Source: Caccovicinus sp964425595 (GTDB taxonomy: Bacteria > Bacillota > Clostridia > Lachnospirales > Lachnospiraceae). Taken from it: a stretch of DNA of 64,000 nt. The DNA lies in assembly GCA_964425595.1 (NCBI GenBank), contig CAYRMW010000003.1, positions 1 through 64,000 of the forward strand, in the 5' to 3' direction. The notes under the pieces were generated by a model that saw only the letters and a program-made list of their open reading frames with translations, made no database searches and was not told where the DNA came from. Shown in pieces: positions 34,431 to 43,029 of this stretch; positions within the stretch are counted from its first letter, which is position 1, and the number at the start of each line of letters is the position of its first letter. The translations under genes and the position numbers were made by a program.

Positions 34431-35292
34431 CCGAATCTCCGGCCGTACCGGCCTGCTCGCACTGATCGGTTCGCCGGTGGGCCATTCCGGCTCTCCGGCC
34501 ATGTACAATTACAGTTTTGAACGGCTTGGCCTGGATTATGTTTATGTCGCCTTTGACATCAAAGAGGACCAGGCGGCGGACGCCGTCGCCGCCATGCGTC
34601 TTTTTAAGATGCGCGGGATGAATGTCACGATGCCGTGCAAGACGGCCGTATGCCGGTACATGGACAAACTGTCCCCGGCGGCGCAGATCATCGGGGCGGT
34701 CAATACCATTGTCAACGACGATGGCGTACTGACCGGCCACAACACGGATGGCGAGGGCTTTGTGCGCAACCTGTCTGACCATGGCATCGACGTCAGAGGA
34801 AAGAAGATCACCGTAGCCGGCGGCGGCGGCGCGGCCACGGCGATCCAGGTGCAGTGTGCCTTGGACGGCGCCAAAGCCCTCTCGATCTTTAACCGAAAGG
34901 ACGCGTTTTTTCACCGGACGTTAGAAACGGCGGATAAGATCCGCAAAGCCGTTCCCGGCTGCCGGGTCGAGATATACGATATGGATGACACAGAAAAGAT
35001 GACGGAAGAAATCCGTTCCAGCCAGATCTTTGTCAACGCGACCGTCCTGGGCATGAAGCCCATGGATAATGAAACGCCGGTCAGGGATACTTCCGCCTTT
35101 TATCCGGGTCTGGTGGTGGCGGATGTCGTATACGATCCGGTGGAGACCAGGCTCCTTAAGGAAGCGAAGGCGGCCGGCTGCGTCTGCATCGGCGGAAAGG
35201 GAATGCTCTTATGGCAGGGCGTTGCCGCGTTTAAGCTGTATACCGGCATGGACATGCCGGTCCGGGAAGTAAAGGAGCGTTTCTTTTCATGA
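34423..35292 (+). CDS. aroE: Shikimate dehydrogenase
   Basis: A 289-residue NADP-dependent reductase of 3-dehydroshikimate. The substrate domain has LIGSPVGHSGSPAMYN and NVTMPCK with Lys73, and the partner Asp109 lies in GHNTDGEGF. The Rossmann loop is AGGGGAATA. The ATG at 34423 follows AGAAGGAGG and overlaps pepT by eight bases. It could be a quinate/shikimate dehydrogenase of the YdiB type. The four-base overlap with shikimate kinase supports AroE. Confidence 0.92.
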   Translation: MDNRISGRTGLLALIGSPVGHSGSPAMYNYSFERLGLDYVYVAFDIKEDQAADAVAAMRLFKMRGMNVTMPCKTAVCRYMDKLSPAAQIIGAVNTIVNDDGVLTGHNTDGEGFVRNLSDHGIDVRGKKITVAGGGGAATAIQVQCALDGAKALSIFNRKDAFFHRTLETADKIRKAVPGCRVEIYDMDDTEKMTEEIRSSQIFVNATVLGMKPMDNETPVRDTSAFYPGLVVADVVYDPVETRLLKEAKAAGCVCIGGKGMLLWQGVAAFKLYTGMDMPVREVKERFFS

Positions 35293-35819
35293 TCAGGGAG
35301 CATGTTTTTCTCATCGGATTTATGGGGGCGGGAAAAAGCACCGTCGCGGCCAGGTTAAAGGAAATGACCGGCGCGGAAGTGATCGAAATGGATCAGGAAA
35401 TTGAACGGCAGGAAGGCATGGCCATTTCGTCGATTTTCAAAGAAAAAGGAGAGCCGTATTTCCGCCGTCTGGAGACGCGGTTTTTATCTTCCATGGGCGA
35501 GCGTCCTGCCGCCGTCATTTCCTGCGGCGGAGGCGTTGCGATGCGGGAAGAGAACGTGAAGGCGATGAAAGAGAGCGGCTGCATCATTCTCCTGACCGCT
35601 TCTCCGGAGACGATCTATCTGCGGGTAAAGGACAGCCGGGAAAGGCCGCTGTTAAACGGAAACATGAACGTAGACTATATCCGGGAACTGATGGAGAAGC
35701 GCCGCCTCTATTATGAAAAGGCGGCGGACTGCGCGGTATCCACCGATGGAAAGACGGCGGAAGAGATCTGCCGCGAGATCCTCTCGCTGCTTTCCATCCG
35801 TGCCGCAAACTTACCTTAA
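35289..35819 (+). CDS. aroK: Shikimate kinase
   Basis: A 176-residue P-loop kinase phosphorylating shikimate. Walker A is GFMGAGKS (residues 10-17), the substrate-binding Asp35 sits in EMDQEIERQEG, and the shikimate-binding CGGGVAMREEN follows. It starts four bases inside aroE. The two adjacent genes give consecutive steps of chorismate synthesis. Confidence 0.95.
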   Translation: MIREHVFLIGFMGAGKSTVAARLKEMTGAEVIEMDQEIERQEGMAISSIFKEKGEPYFRRLETRFLSSMGERPAAVISCGGGVAMREENVKAMKESGCIILLTASPETIYLRVKDSRERPLLNGNMNVDYIRELMEKRRLYYEKAADCAVSTDGKTAEEICREILSLLSIRAANLP

Positions 35820-35830
35820 CGGAGGTCATC

Positions 35831-36640
35831 ATGAAAGAGAAGGTAAAGACGCAGGAACGGGAAGACAGCCGGGAAAAAGAAGTGATGGAAACGGCGCTTC
35901 TGGCCGGTCATATCCTTTTGGAAAACGGGGCGGAGATCTCTCGGGTGGAGGAGACCTTTGACCGGATCTGCTGCCATTACGGTGTAAAGTCGGCAAGCGC
36001 CTTCGTGCTGAGCAACGGCATTTTTATCACTGCCGGCAGCGAGAAGGAAGGCTATTTTGCCAAAGTCCAGCACATTCCGGTAAGCGGTACGCATTTAAAC
36101 CGGGTGGCGGCGGTGAATCAGCTGTCCCGGGAGATGGAAAACGGCCGCTACACCATCCGGCAGCTGTACGCGGCGCTGGAGAGCATCAAGGCCATGCCGG
36201 AGAAAAAGAAAGCGACCCAGATCCTGGCTTCCGGTGTGGGAAGCGCGGCGTTCTGCTGTCTGTTTGGAGGAAACGGATGGGACATGGCGGCAGCCCTGTT
36301 TGCGGGGACGATCCTGTATAGCTATGTCCTGTTTGTGAGCGCGCCCCGCCTTTCCAGAATCGTGGGGAATATCGGCGGCGGCGCGCTGGTTACGTTTATC
36401 TGTGCCTGCTTCTATCTTCTCGGGCTTGGGGATCATCTGAATTTCATGATCATCGGCTCCATCATGCCGCTGATTCCCGGTGTGGCGTTTACCAACGGCA
36501 TCAGGGATATCGCGGACGGGGATTATATTTCCGGCTCGGTGCGCATGCTTGATGCGATCCTGGTATTTTTCAGCATCGCGATCGGCGTCGGCATGGCGTT
36601 CTCTCTGATGGGCGGGCTGATGGGAGGGATTCCGTTATGA
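35831..36640 (+). CDS. Threonine/serine exporter ThrE family, larger subunit (DUF1212)
   Basis: A 269-residue protein with a cytoplasmic N-terminal domain (about residues 1-120, ILLENGAEISRVEETFDRIC) and five or so membrane segments from about 130 onward. This is the ThrE N-terminal half as found in split clostridial transporters. The partner (DUF3815) overlaps it by four bases. Together they probably export small amino acids such as threonine or serine, but the substrate is inferred from the family. GGAGG precedes the start. Confidence 0.9.
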   Translation: MKEKVKTQEREDSREKEVMETALLAGHILLENGAEISRVEETFDRICCHYGVKSASAFVLSNGIFITAGSEKEGYFAKVQHIPVSGTHLNRVAAVNQLSREMENGRYTIRQLYAALESIKAMPEKKKATQILASGVGSAAFCCLFGGNGWDMAAALFAGTILYSYVLFVSAPRLSRIVGNIGGGALVTFICACFYLLGLGDHLNFMIIGSIMPLIPGVAFTNGIRDIADGDYISGSVRMLDAILVFFSIAIGVGMAFSLMGGLMGGIPL

Positions 36641-37065
36641 TCTCGCAGGTACTGGCGGCCATGGCGGGAACGGTCGCCTTTTCGCTCTTATTTGGCGTGC
36701 CCAGAAGATACTACCCTTACTGCGGACTGATCGGCGGAGCCGGGTGGTTAGTCTATTCCCTGGCATCCGGCTGTTTTTCGCCGGAAGGGGCGGCGCTATT
36801 GGCCACGATCGTCATCGTGCTTCTCTCCAGGAGCGCGGCAGTGTGGCAGCGGTGTCCGGCGACGATCTTTATGATCTCCGGCATCTTTCCCGTGGTCCCG
36901 GGAGCAGGGATCTACTGGACTTCTTATTACATCGTCACCGACCAGCTCGGCCTGGCTCTGCAAACCGGCTATGAGGCGGTGAAGACCGCGGTGGCCATCG
37001 TGCTGGGGATCGTGTTTGTTTTTGAGATCCCTCAGCGAATGTTCAGGGGATTGGAACGCAGATAA
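36637..37065 (+). CDS. Threonine/serine exporter ThrE family, smaller subunit (DUF3815)
   Basis: A 142-residue membrane protein with about four hydrophobic segments, including TIFMISGIFPVVPGAGIYWT, a family hallmark. It is the smaller half of the split ThrE-like exporter and starts four bases inside its partner. A long GC-rich hairpin begins at its stop codon and separates it from the opposing secreted-protein gene. Confidence 0.9.
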   Translation: MISQVLAAMAGTVAFSLLFGVPRRYYPYCGLIGGAGWLVYSLASGCFSPEGAALLATIVIVLLSRSAAVWQRCPATIFMISGIFPVVPGAGIYWTSYYIVTDQLGLALQTGYEAVKTAVAIVLGIVFVFEIPQRMFRGLERR

Positions 37066-37105
37066 GGCCGGCAGAAGACACACGCGGCGTCTCCTGCCGG
37101 CCTTA
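37063..37105. terminator. Long hairpin between convergent genes, no T-tract
   Basis: TAAGGCCGGCAG (37063-37074) pairs perfectly with CTGCCGGCCTTA (37094-37105), and AGAC/GTCT extends it inside. The left arm includes the stop codon. Neither strand shows a T run after the stem, so it may block or slow polymerase rather than act as a classical terminator. Confidence 0.5.
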
Positions 37106-37138
37106 TGGGCATCCGGACGGCGCCCTGTCCCGGAGCGG

Positions 37139-38260
37139 TTAATGCAGCCAGGCACCGTCCCCGCCGACATAGTAACCGTCCGGGGTCCTGGTATTGGTCA
37201 GCATGGCCCCGCTGGAATCACAGTAATACCAGACGCCGTTATACAGGATCCATCCGGTCTGCATGTAACCGTTGCTGTCGAAATAGTACCAGTTTCCATT
37301 GATGTACTGCCATCCGGTGACCATATAGCCCTGGGCATCGAAATAGAACCAGTTTCCGTCAATATACTGCCAGTTGCTGATCGTATAGGTCCGGTCTGCG
37401 TTGCTGTACCACCAGCGGCCGACACTGGAATCCCACATCCACGCGCCGGTGCTGTTTACGGCCGCGCCCGGTCCGCTGTTTACGGTCGCGCCCGGTCCGC
37501 TCCAGTAGGAACTGGAGCTGGAGGAAGAAGATCGGGAACTGGAGCTGCTGCTGTTGCGGATGGAGCGGGCTTCACTGGAACTTACCGACAGTACGTAGGA
37601 CTCTTCCCAGCTTCCCTTGTTTGAGGAGTTGCGCACGGCGCGCACCCGGAAGGTATAGTCCCCGCTTTTGGTAAATTCATCCGAAAAATCATAATAGGTC
37701 CTGGTCGTCGTCTTGACCGAGGTGATCGAACTTCCGTCACGGTACAGCCTCACCTCATATTTCTTCGCGTCGTCCGTCTCGTCCCAGTAGGCGGTCCCGT
37801 CGTCCTCATCCCATTCCAGGCCGGAGACTTCCAGTTCGTAGTCTCCGTCATAGTCCTCGCCCTCCAGTTCCGCCAGCTGGATGGTGATGCGCAGCTTGGT
37901 CTTGCTGCTGCGGCTGACGTTCGTCACTTCCGCATCGTCTCCGCTTAACGACACATCGTCTTCCGAAAAGCCGGATGCGAAATAGTAGCCGTCGTTTGCC
38001 AGCAGGGTGACCCGGACTTTGGGTTCGTCGCCCTCATCCCAGTCTCCGCTGGGGGCGTTCGTTACTTTCACCTCATCCACCTCATAGCGGCTGGAGCTGG
38101 TCGTCACCTCCACATCATCGTTATCGTCGTCGGCAACGATATCCGATGAGATACGCAAGGAAACGCTGGAAATTTCCGTGTCCGCCAGAGCGGTCAGCGG
38201 AACTATCCAGCAGATCAGCAGGACGGTCAGTAAGATGGTTCCGATCTTTGCTTTTCGCAT
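37139..38260 (-). CDS. Secreted protein with C-terminal cell-wall/glucan-binding repeats
   Basis: A 373-residue exported protein. A signal peptide (MRKAKIGTILLTVLLICWIV then cleavage after LTALA, residue 26) leads into acidic beta-rich domains (about 28-235), the second fibronectin-like around WDEDDGTAYWDETDDAKKY. A Ser-rich linker follows. The last 90 residues carry at least three choline/glucan-binding type repeats with cores GNWFYFDAQGYMVTGW, GNWYYFDSNGYMQTGW and GVWYYCDSSGAML. It likely attaches to the wall or extracellular glucan. No catalytic domain is visible. GAAGGGGG precedes the start. Confidence 0.85.
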   Translation of the reverse strand: MRKAKIGTILLTVLLICWIVPLTALADTEISSVSLRISSDIVADDDNDDVEVTTSSSRYEVDEVKVTNAPSGDWDEGDEPKVRVTLLANDGYYFASGFSEDDVSLSGDDAEVTNVSRSSKTKLRITIQLAELEGEDYDGDYELEVSGLEWDEDDGTAYWDETDDAKKYEVRLYRDGSSITSVKTTTRTYYDFSDEFTKSGDYTFRVRAVRNSSNKGSWEESYVLSVSSSEARSIRNSSSSSSRSSSSSSSSYWSGPGATVNSGPGAAVNSTGAWMWDSSVGRWWYSNADRTYTISNWQYIDGNWFYFDAQGYMVTGWQYINGNWYYFDSNGYMQTGWILYNGVWYYCDSSGAMLTNTRTPDGYYVGGDGAWLH

Positions 38261-38400
38261 CGTTCATTTCCCCCTTCACTTTATCGGTATCCCGTATCGG
38301 AACGTGTTCCTGAAGTGTTTTACAACTATATATTATCACAAAAGACGGGAGAATAATCTTACGTTTTTACTACAATATTCAATTTTTTTTCAACCTTTCC

Positions 38401-38409
38401 TGGTATAAT
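38401..38409 (+). promoter_or_regulatory. Extended -10 promoter of the two-component/VTC operon
   Basis: TGG directly precedes a perfect TATAAT (38404-38409), an extended -10 element, 131 bases upstream of the response regulator. No good -35 box is visible. Confidence 0.55.
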
Positions 38410-38456
38410 GATAATGAAACTTAAGGGAGTGCGAAGCACGGAATAGGCCGGTATCA

Positions 38457-38484
38457 CAGGGGTCAGGATGTCTTTTGACTCCTG
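38457..38484 (+). other. Leader hairpin upstream of the response regulator
   Basis: CAGGGGTCA (38457-38465) pairs with TGACTCCTG (38476-38484) with one G-T pair and a ten-base loop. It lies in the expected leader and has no T-tract directly after it. Confidence 0.5.
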
Positions 38485-38540
38485 CATCATATCATAAAAC
38501 GCTCAGGCGGCGGAGAAAGAGGAAAGGACGGCGGTTAACC

Positions 38541-39218
38541 ATGAAGCTGCTGCTTGTGGAAGACGAGACGCGGATGGCCCAGGCTCTTAGTGAGATCCTG
38601 CGGCAGGAAAACTACCAGGTGGATCATTTTGAAAACGGACTGGAAGGGCTTTGCGCCGCGGAAAGCGGCGTTTACGATATCGTGATCCTGGATGTCATGC
38701 TTCCGGGGATGAACGGTTTCGCGATCGCCCGTGAAATGCGCAGGAAGGGGAGCAGTACGCCCATCCTGATGCTGACGGCAAAAAGTGAGGTAGACGATAA
38801 GGTCGAGGGGCTTGACTGCGGAGCGGATGATTATCTGACAAAGCCCTTTATGACCAGGGAACTTCTGGCGAGACTGCGGGCGTTATCCCGCCGGGGCAGC
38901 AGCCGGGCAGACGGAAGCCTGAAATTTGGCGACATTTCCCTGAATCGGGACAAGGCTATCCTTACCTGCGGCGCGAATTCGGTACGGCTGAGCGAAAAGG
39001 AATTCGGCATCCTGGAGTATCTGATCTCCAATCAGGGACAGATTCTTACCAGAGAACAGTTGGCGATCAAAATCTGGGGATATGACAGCGAGAGCGAGTA
39101 CAATAACGTCGAGGTGTATCTGTCGTTTGTCCGGAAAAAACTTCGTTTTGTTCAGTCGGAGACGGTCATCAAAGCCGTCAGGGGCATTGGATATGAATTG
39201 AGGTATGACCATGTTTAA
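38541..39218 (+). CDS. OmpR-family response regulator
   Basis: A 225-residue DNA-binding regulator. The receiver domain (residues 1-115) begins MKLLLVEDETRMAQAL with phospho-acceptor Asp51 in VILDVMLPGMNG and switch Lys in LTKPF. The C-terminal winged helix (about 125-225) ends with EVYLSFVRKKL and IKAVRGIGYEL. The ATG at 38541 gives the family N-terminus. The longer frame adds a basic stretch and is unlikely. It overlaps the kinase by 14 bases and probably controls the following exopolymer-type genes. Confidence 0.94.
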   Translation: MKLLLVEDETRMAQALSEILRQENYQVDHFENGLEGLCAAESGVYDIVILDVMLPGMNGFAIAREMRRKGSSTPILMLTAKSEVDDKVEGLDCGADDYLTKPFMTRELLARLRALSRRGSSRADGSLKFGDISLNRDKAILTCGANSVRLSEKEFGILEYLISNQGQILTREQLAIKIWGYDSESEYNNVEVYLSFVRKKLRFVQSETVIKAVRGIGYELRYDHV

Positions 39219-40455
39219 ATCAACCAGAAGAAAGATCGTGGCCACCATCCTCGTGATCCTCATCTTCCTGCTTTCCGGAACGATCTGCGTCATTTATTTT
39301 GCCAGCTACATGCAGTTATCCGCGGAGAACCGGCAGCTGTTAAATCAATACTCAGCGAATTACCGGCTTTGGGATGAACAGAAAAACGATACGTTCATGG
39401 ATACTGCTCCGAGGGACGAACGGCAGCCCAAACCGGCAGGGAAGCCGCCGCGTCTGGAGCTTTCCACATTTTATTCCGTCGCGATCGCCAAGGACGGCCA
39501 GATCTTAAAAGTGGATACCGCCGACATTTCGACACTGGATGAAGAAAGCCTGATCGAGCTGGCGCAGCAGCTGATGGAGGGTTCAAAACAAAAGGGGGTA
39601 ACGCGCAACCTGCTCTACGAGATCACGGATAAGGGCGATTATATCCTGGCTGCCTTCCTGGATAACACCCTGATGATGGAGAACGCCGGCGCGCTGATCA
39701 ATTACACGCTGATCTTCGGCTGCATTGTCCTGGTGTTCCTTTTTTTCCTTTCCCGTTATCTGGCCAGGCGGATCGTCGCGCCGTTGGAAGAGAGCTACCG
39801 CAGGCAGAAGCAGTTTATTTCCGACGCAGGGCATGAATTGAAAACGCCGGTAGCTGTCGTCAACGCGAATCTGGAGATCCTTTCCCGCCAGATTGGAGAA
39901 AACCAGTGGCTGTCGAATATTCAGTACGAAAACGAGAGGATGTCCGCGCTGATCACACAGCTTCTGGAGCTGGCCCGGACGGAGAGTACTTCGCCGGTGA
40001 TGGAAAATGTGGATCTAAGCCGCCTGGTCTGGGGCGAAGTACTTCCCTTTGAAACGGTTGCCTACGAGAGAGGGCTGACGTTAGACTGTCAGCTGACCGA
40101 CGATATTTTTATCAACGGGAACAGCCTGCAGCTTAAGCAGCTTACCTCCATCCTCTTAGACAACGCGCTCCGGCACAACCAGGGCGGCAGCGTGATCACG
40201 GTATCTCTGAAGAAAGAGCGCAGTCATGCCGTTCTGTCTGTGATCAACAGCGGCAAGCCGATCCCGGAGGAACAAAAAAGCCAGCTGTTTGAGCGCTTTT
40301 ATCGGGCCGATCCGGCCAGGATCGCGGAGGATGGACATTATGGACTCGGCCTGGCCATTGCCCAGTCCATTGCCGGCGCGCACAAGGGGACGATACAGGT
40401 GCAGTGCTATGACGGGAAAGTCGAATTTTCGGTAAAACTTCCGCAAAAAAAGTAA
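39205..40455 (+). CDS. Sensor histidine kinase (two-TM, HisKA-HATPase)
   Basis: A 416-residue membrane kinase. Transmembrane segments at about residues 11-33 and 166-186 flank an extracytoplasmic domain with a proline- and basic-rich piece. The dimerisation motif ISDAGHELKTPVAVV contains the phospho-acceptor His210. The ATPase domain shows the N box LLDNALRHNQGG and G box GLGLAIAQSIAGAH. The N-terminus may be ATG 39205 or ATG 39211. It pairs with the upstream response regulator. The ligand is unknown. Confidence 0.93.
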   Translation: MTMFKSTRRKIVATILVILIFLLSGTICVIYFASYMQLSAENRQLLNQYSANYRLWDEQKNDTFMDTAPRDERQPKPAGKPPRLELSTFYSVAIAKDGQILKVDTADISTLDEESLIELAQQLMEGSKQKGVTRNLLYEITDKGDYILAAFLDNTLMMENAGALINYTLIFGCIVLVFLFFLSRYLARRIVAPLEESYRRQKQFISDAGHELKTPVAVVNANLEILSRQIGENQWLSNIQYENERMSALITQLLELARTESTSPVMENVDLSRLVWGEVLPFETVAYERGLTLDCQLTDDIFINGNSLQLKQLTSILLDNALRHNQGGSVITVSLKKERSHAVLSVINSGKPIPEEQKSQLFERFYRADPARIAEDGHYGLGLAIAQSIAGAHKGTIQVQCYDGKVEFSVKLPQKK

Positions 40456-40523
40456 AAATCTTCAATAGTTTTTCAATTTTCCTTCTGTACAATGAATACA
40501 TCAAAGGTACAGGAGGATTTTTT

Positions 40524-41246
40524 ATGGCAGTCCAGACCATTTTTAAACGATATGAGTTGAAATATTTGATGACCAGGGAGCAGAAAGACCGGCTGATGGA
40601 AAATATTCAGGACCGGCTGGCGCCCGACCGGTATGGCAAAACGATCATCCGGAATATTTACTTTGATACGGCGTTCTACCAGATGATCCGCCGTTCCATT
40701 GAAAAGCCGGTCTATAAGGAAAAGCTGCGGGTCAGAAGTTACAGCCAGGCGGATCCGGACAGCACCGTGTTTGTGGAACTGAAGAAAAAATATCATGGTG
40801 TGGTCTATAAGCGGAGGATGGTTCTGCCGGAACACGCGGCGATGGATTGGCTGACGGGAGCGGTGGCCTGCCCGGTGGATAATCAGATCTCCCGGGAGAT
40901 CAATTATCTTTTGGCGTTTTATCCGCAGCTGCGGCCGGCGGGCTTTCTTTCTTATCAGCGTGAGGCCTTTTATGACGCCGCACAGCCTGATTTCCGCGTG
41001 ACCTTTGATGATCAGATCCTGTTTCGCCAGACGGATATCTCGCTGCGGTCCGCCGTTTACGGCACCCTGCTGCTTCCGCAAAATATGGTTCTGATGGAAC
41101 TTAAGTGCGCGGGCGCCATGCCTCTTTGGGCCGCGAAAGCGCTGGCGAAGGAGCACATTTATCAGACATCATTTTCCAAATATGGCACGGCTTATCAGAA
41201 GATCATATTTCCCCACATGGCAAAGGAGGTGCTGAGATATGCTTGA
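40524..41246 (+). CDS. VTC domain protein (polyphosphate polymerase-like)
   Basis: A 240-residue VTC-fold protein. In yeast Vtc4 this fold makes polyphosphate from ATP inside a basic tunnel. The conserved basic and acidic strands are visible: FKRYELKYLM, KLRVRSY, VELKKK, SYQREAF and the final MELKC. Bacterial homologues are commonly next to DUF4956 genes, as here (eight-base overlap). AGGAGG precedes the ATG. Polymerisation of phosphate is inferred from the fold. Confidence 0.9.
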   Translation: MAVQTIFKRYELKYLMTREQKDRLMENIQDRLAPDRYGKTIIRNIYFDTAFYQMIRRSIEKPVYKEKLRVRSYSQADPDSTVFVELKKKYHGVVYKRRMVLPEHAAMDWLTGAVACPVDNQISREINYLLAFYPQLRPAGFLSYQREAFYDAAQPDFRVTFDDQILFRQTDISLRSAVYGTLLLPQNMVLMELKCAGAMPLWAAKALAKEHIYQTSFSKYGTAYQKIIFPHMAKEVLRYA

Positions 41247-41934
41247 ATCCGTATTTAAAGGACTGTTTGACGCACAGTCGGCAGCCGTGATCTCGGTAGG
41301 CGACTTTCTGCTCTGCATAGCCGTCTCGCTGATCCTGGGCCTGGTCATGGCGTTCACCTATATGTACCGGACAAGGTGCAGCAAAAGCTTTGTGGTAACA
41401 TTAGCCCTGCTGCCCGCGGTGGTTTGCGTTGTGATCATGCTGGTTAATGGAAATGTCGGCACCGGAGTCGCCGTGGCCGGTGCGTTCAGCCTGGTCCGTT
41501 TCCGTTCGGTTCCCGGCACGGCAAGAGAGATCTGCATCCTTTTCCTGGCTACGGTGAGCGGACTCACCGCGGGAATGGGATATCTGGGATACGCGGCTCT
41601 TTTCACCATTGTGATGTGCGCCATGTTTTTGCTTTACCAGCTGATCGAGCTGGGCAGTAATCCGAAACGGGATACGTGGAAAAGACTGACCATAACCATT
41701 CCCGAGGATCTGGATTATACGCATGTGTTTTCCGATATCCTTCAGGAGTATACCAGCTCATACACCCTGGTCACCGTAAAAACCACCAATATGGGAAGCC
41801 TGTTCCGGCTGACTTATGAAGTTGTCCTGCGAGATACAGAACGAGAAAAAGAGATGATCGACATGCTTCGCTGCCGCAATGGCAATCTGGAAATCTCGCT
41901 GTCCAGGCAGGAAACCCTTGCCGCAGAGCTGTAA
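41239..41934 (+). CDS. DUF4956 membrane protein
   Basis: A 231-residue protein with about four membrane segments in the first 140 residues (including SVGDFLLCIAVSLILGLVMA and CILFLATVSGLTAGMGYLGY) and a cytoplasmic C-terminal domain. The conserved loop GAFSLVRFRSVPGTAREI is a DUF4956 signature. The family is typically paired with VTC-domain proteins, and here the genes overlap by eight bases. It may be a membrane partner or channel for the polymer, which is inference. Confidence 0.9.
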   Translation: MLESVFKGLFDAQSAAVISVGDFLLCIAVSLILGLVMAFTYMYRTRCSKSFVVTLALLPAVVCVVIMLVNGNVGTGVAVAGAFSLVRFRSVPGTAREICILFLATVSGLTAGMGYLGYAALFTIVMCAMFLLYQLIELGSNPKRDTWKRLTITIPEDLDYTHVFSDILQEYTSSYTLVTVKTTNMGSLFRLTYEVVLRDTEREKEMIDMLRCRNGNLEISLSRQETLAAEL

Positions 41935-41982
41935 GATGACGTCAGGACCTTTTTCCCTGTGTTTTAAAGGAGGTAGATCCTT

Positions 41983-43029
41983 ATGGCTCAAATCGTTCTG
42001 ATCATACCGGCCCTTAATCCGGACCAGAATCTGATCCGATTGGCGCGGTCCCTGATGGAAAAGGGATTTTCCAACATTTATATCATCAACGACGGAAGTC
42101 AGGCGCGGTGCCTGGATATTTTCCGGCAGGCGGAAGAGATGGGATGCCGCGTCGTGACACACGAAACAAACCGCGGAAAAGGCGCGGCCATCAAAACCGG
42201 GATATCCGCTGCGCGCCAGCGCTTTGGTGCAGGAAATTTTTATGTAACTGCCGATGCGGACGGACAGCATCTGCCTGAAGATATTGCCCGTGTGGCCGTG
42301 CGGATGCTTGAAGAACCGGAAGCGCTGACGCTGGGGATTCGTTCCTTTGACGGAGACAACGTGCCGTGGAAGAGCCGGATGGGAAACCGGATCACTTCCC
42401 TGATCTTTCGCCTGACGAACGGGATCACCTGTCCGGACACCCAGACAGGGCTTCGCGGGATCCCGCCTTGCCTGGAAGAGCTGGCGGCCTGTGAGGAAGG
42501 GGAACGGTATGAATATGAGATGAATTTTCTGGCAGACGCGGTGAAACAGGTTGCGCTTTGTTTTGTCCCGATCACAACGGTCTACCAAAACCAGAACAAG
42601 GGCTCGCACTTTCGGCCCTTTGCGGATTCTCTGCTGGTTTACCGGAGATTTCTTCGCTTTACCGGCGCCTCTTTGGCAGGCGCACTGACCGATCTTGTAT
42701 TATTTTCGATTTTCTGCATGCTGCCGGCCGCCTCTGCGGCCGCCCGTGTGGTTGTGGCCACCGTGCCGGCACGGCTGAGTTCGGGCGCGGTGAACTATCT
42801 GCTGAACCGCTGCTGGAGTTTCAAAAGCAGCTGTCCGGCGGGCGGCGAGGCGATGCGCTACGGCATCCTTTTCCTCTGCCAGATGGCAGCCAGCGCAGGG
42901 TTTACCGCCGCGCTTACCCTGCTTCACGTCCCCTCCCTCCCCGCAAAGATCGTGGTGGATTCCTTCCTGTTCTTCTTAAGCTATGTCATACAGAAAAACT
43001 GGGTGTTTCGAAAGGAGAAAGCTAATTGA
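41983..43029 (+). CDS. GT2 glycosyltransferase fused to GtrA domain
   Basis: A 348-residue fusion. The N-terminal half (about residues 1-220) is a family 2 glycosyltransferase with IPALNPDQNL, NDGSQ and the metal-binding DADGQH, similar to polyprenyl-phosphate hexose synthases. The C-terminal part (about 225-348) is a GtrA domain of four membrane segments, with FTGASLAGALTDLVLF and LNRCWSFKS. The family generally makes and flips a lipid-linked sugar. AAAGGAGG precedes the ATG, and the stop overlaps the next start. Confidence 0.92.
   Translation: MAQIVLIIPALNPDQNLIRLARSLMEKGFSNIYIINDGSQARCLDIFRQAEEMGCRVVTHETNRGKGAAIKTGISAARQRFGAGNFYVTADADGQHLPEDIARVAVRMLEEPEALTLGIRSFDGDNVPWKSRMGNRITSLIFRLTNGITCPDTQTGLRGIPPCLEELAACEEGERYEYEMNFLADAVKQVALCFVPITTVYQNQNKGSHFRPFADSLLVYRRFLRFTGASLAGALTDLVLFSIFCMLPAASAAARVVVATVPARLSSGAVNYLLNRCWSFKSSCPAGGEAMRYGILFLCQMAASAGFTAALTLLHVPSLPAKIVVDSFLFFLSYVIQKNWVFRKEKAN

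Noticed and set aside
37016..37624. A plus-strand frame of 202 codons over the end of the secreted repeat protein
   Set aside because: It is antisense to the C-terminal wall-binding repeats, and its own pseudo-repeats follow from theirs.
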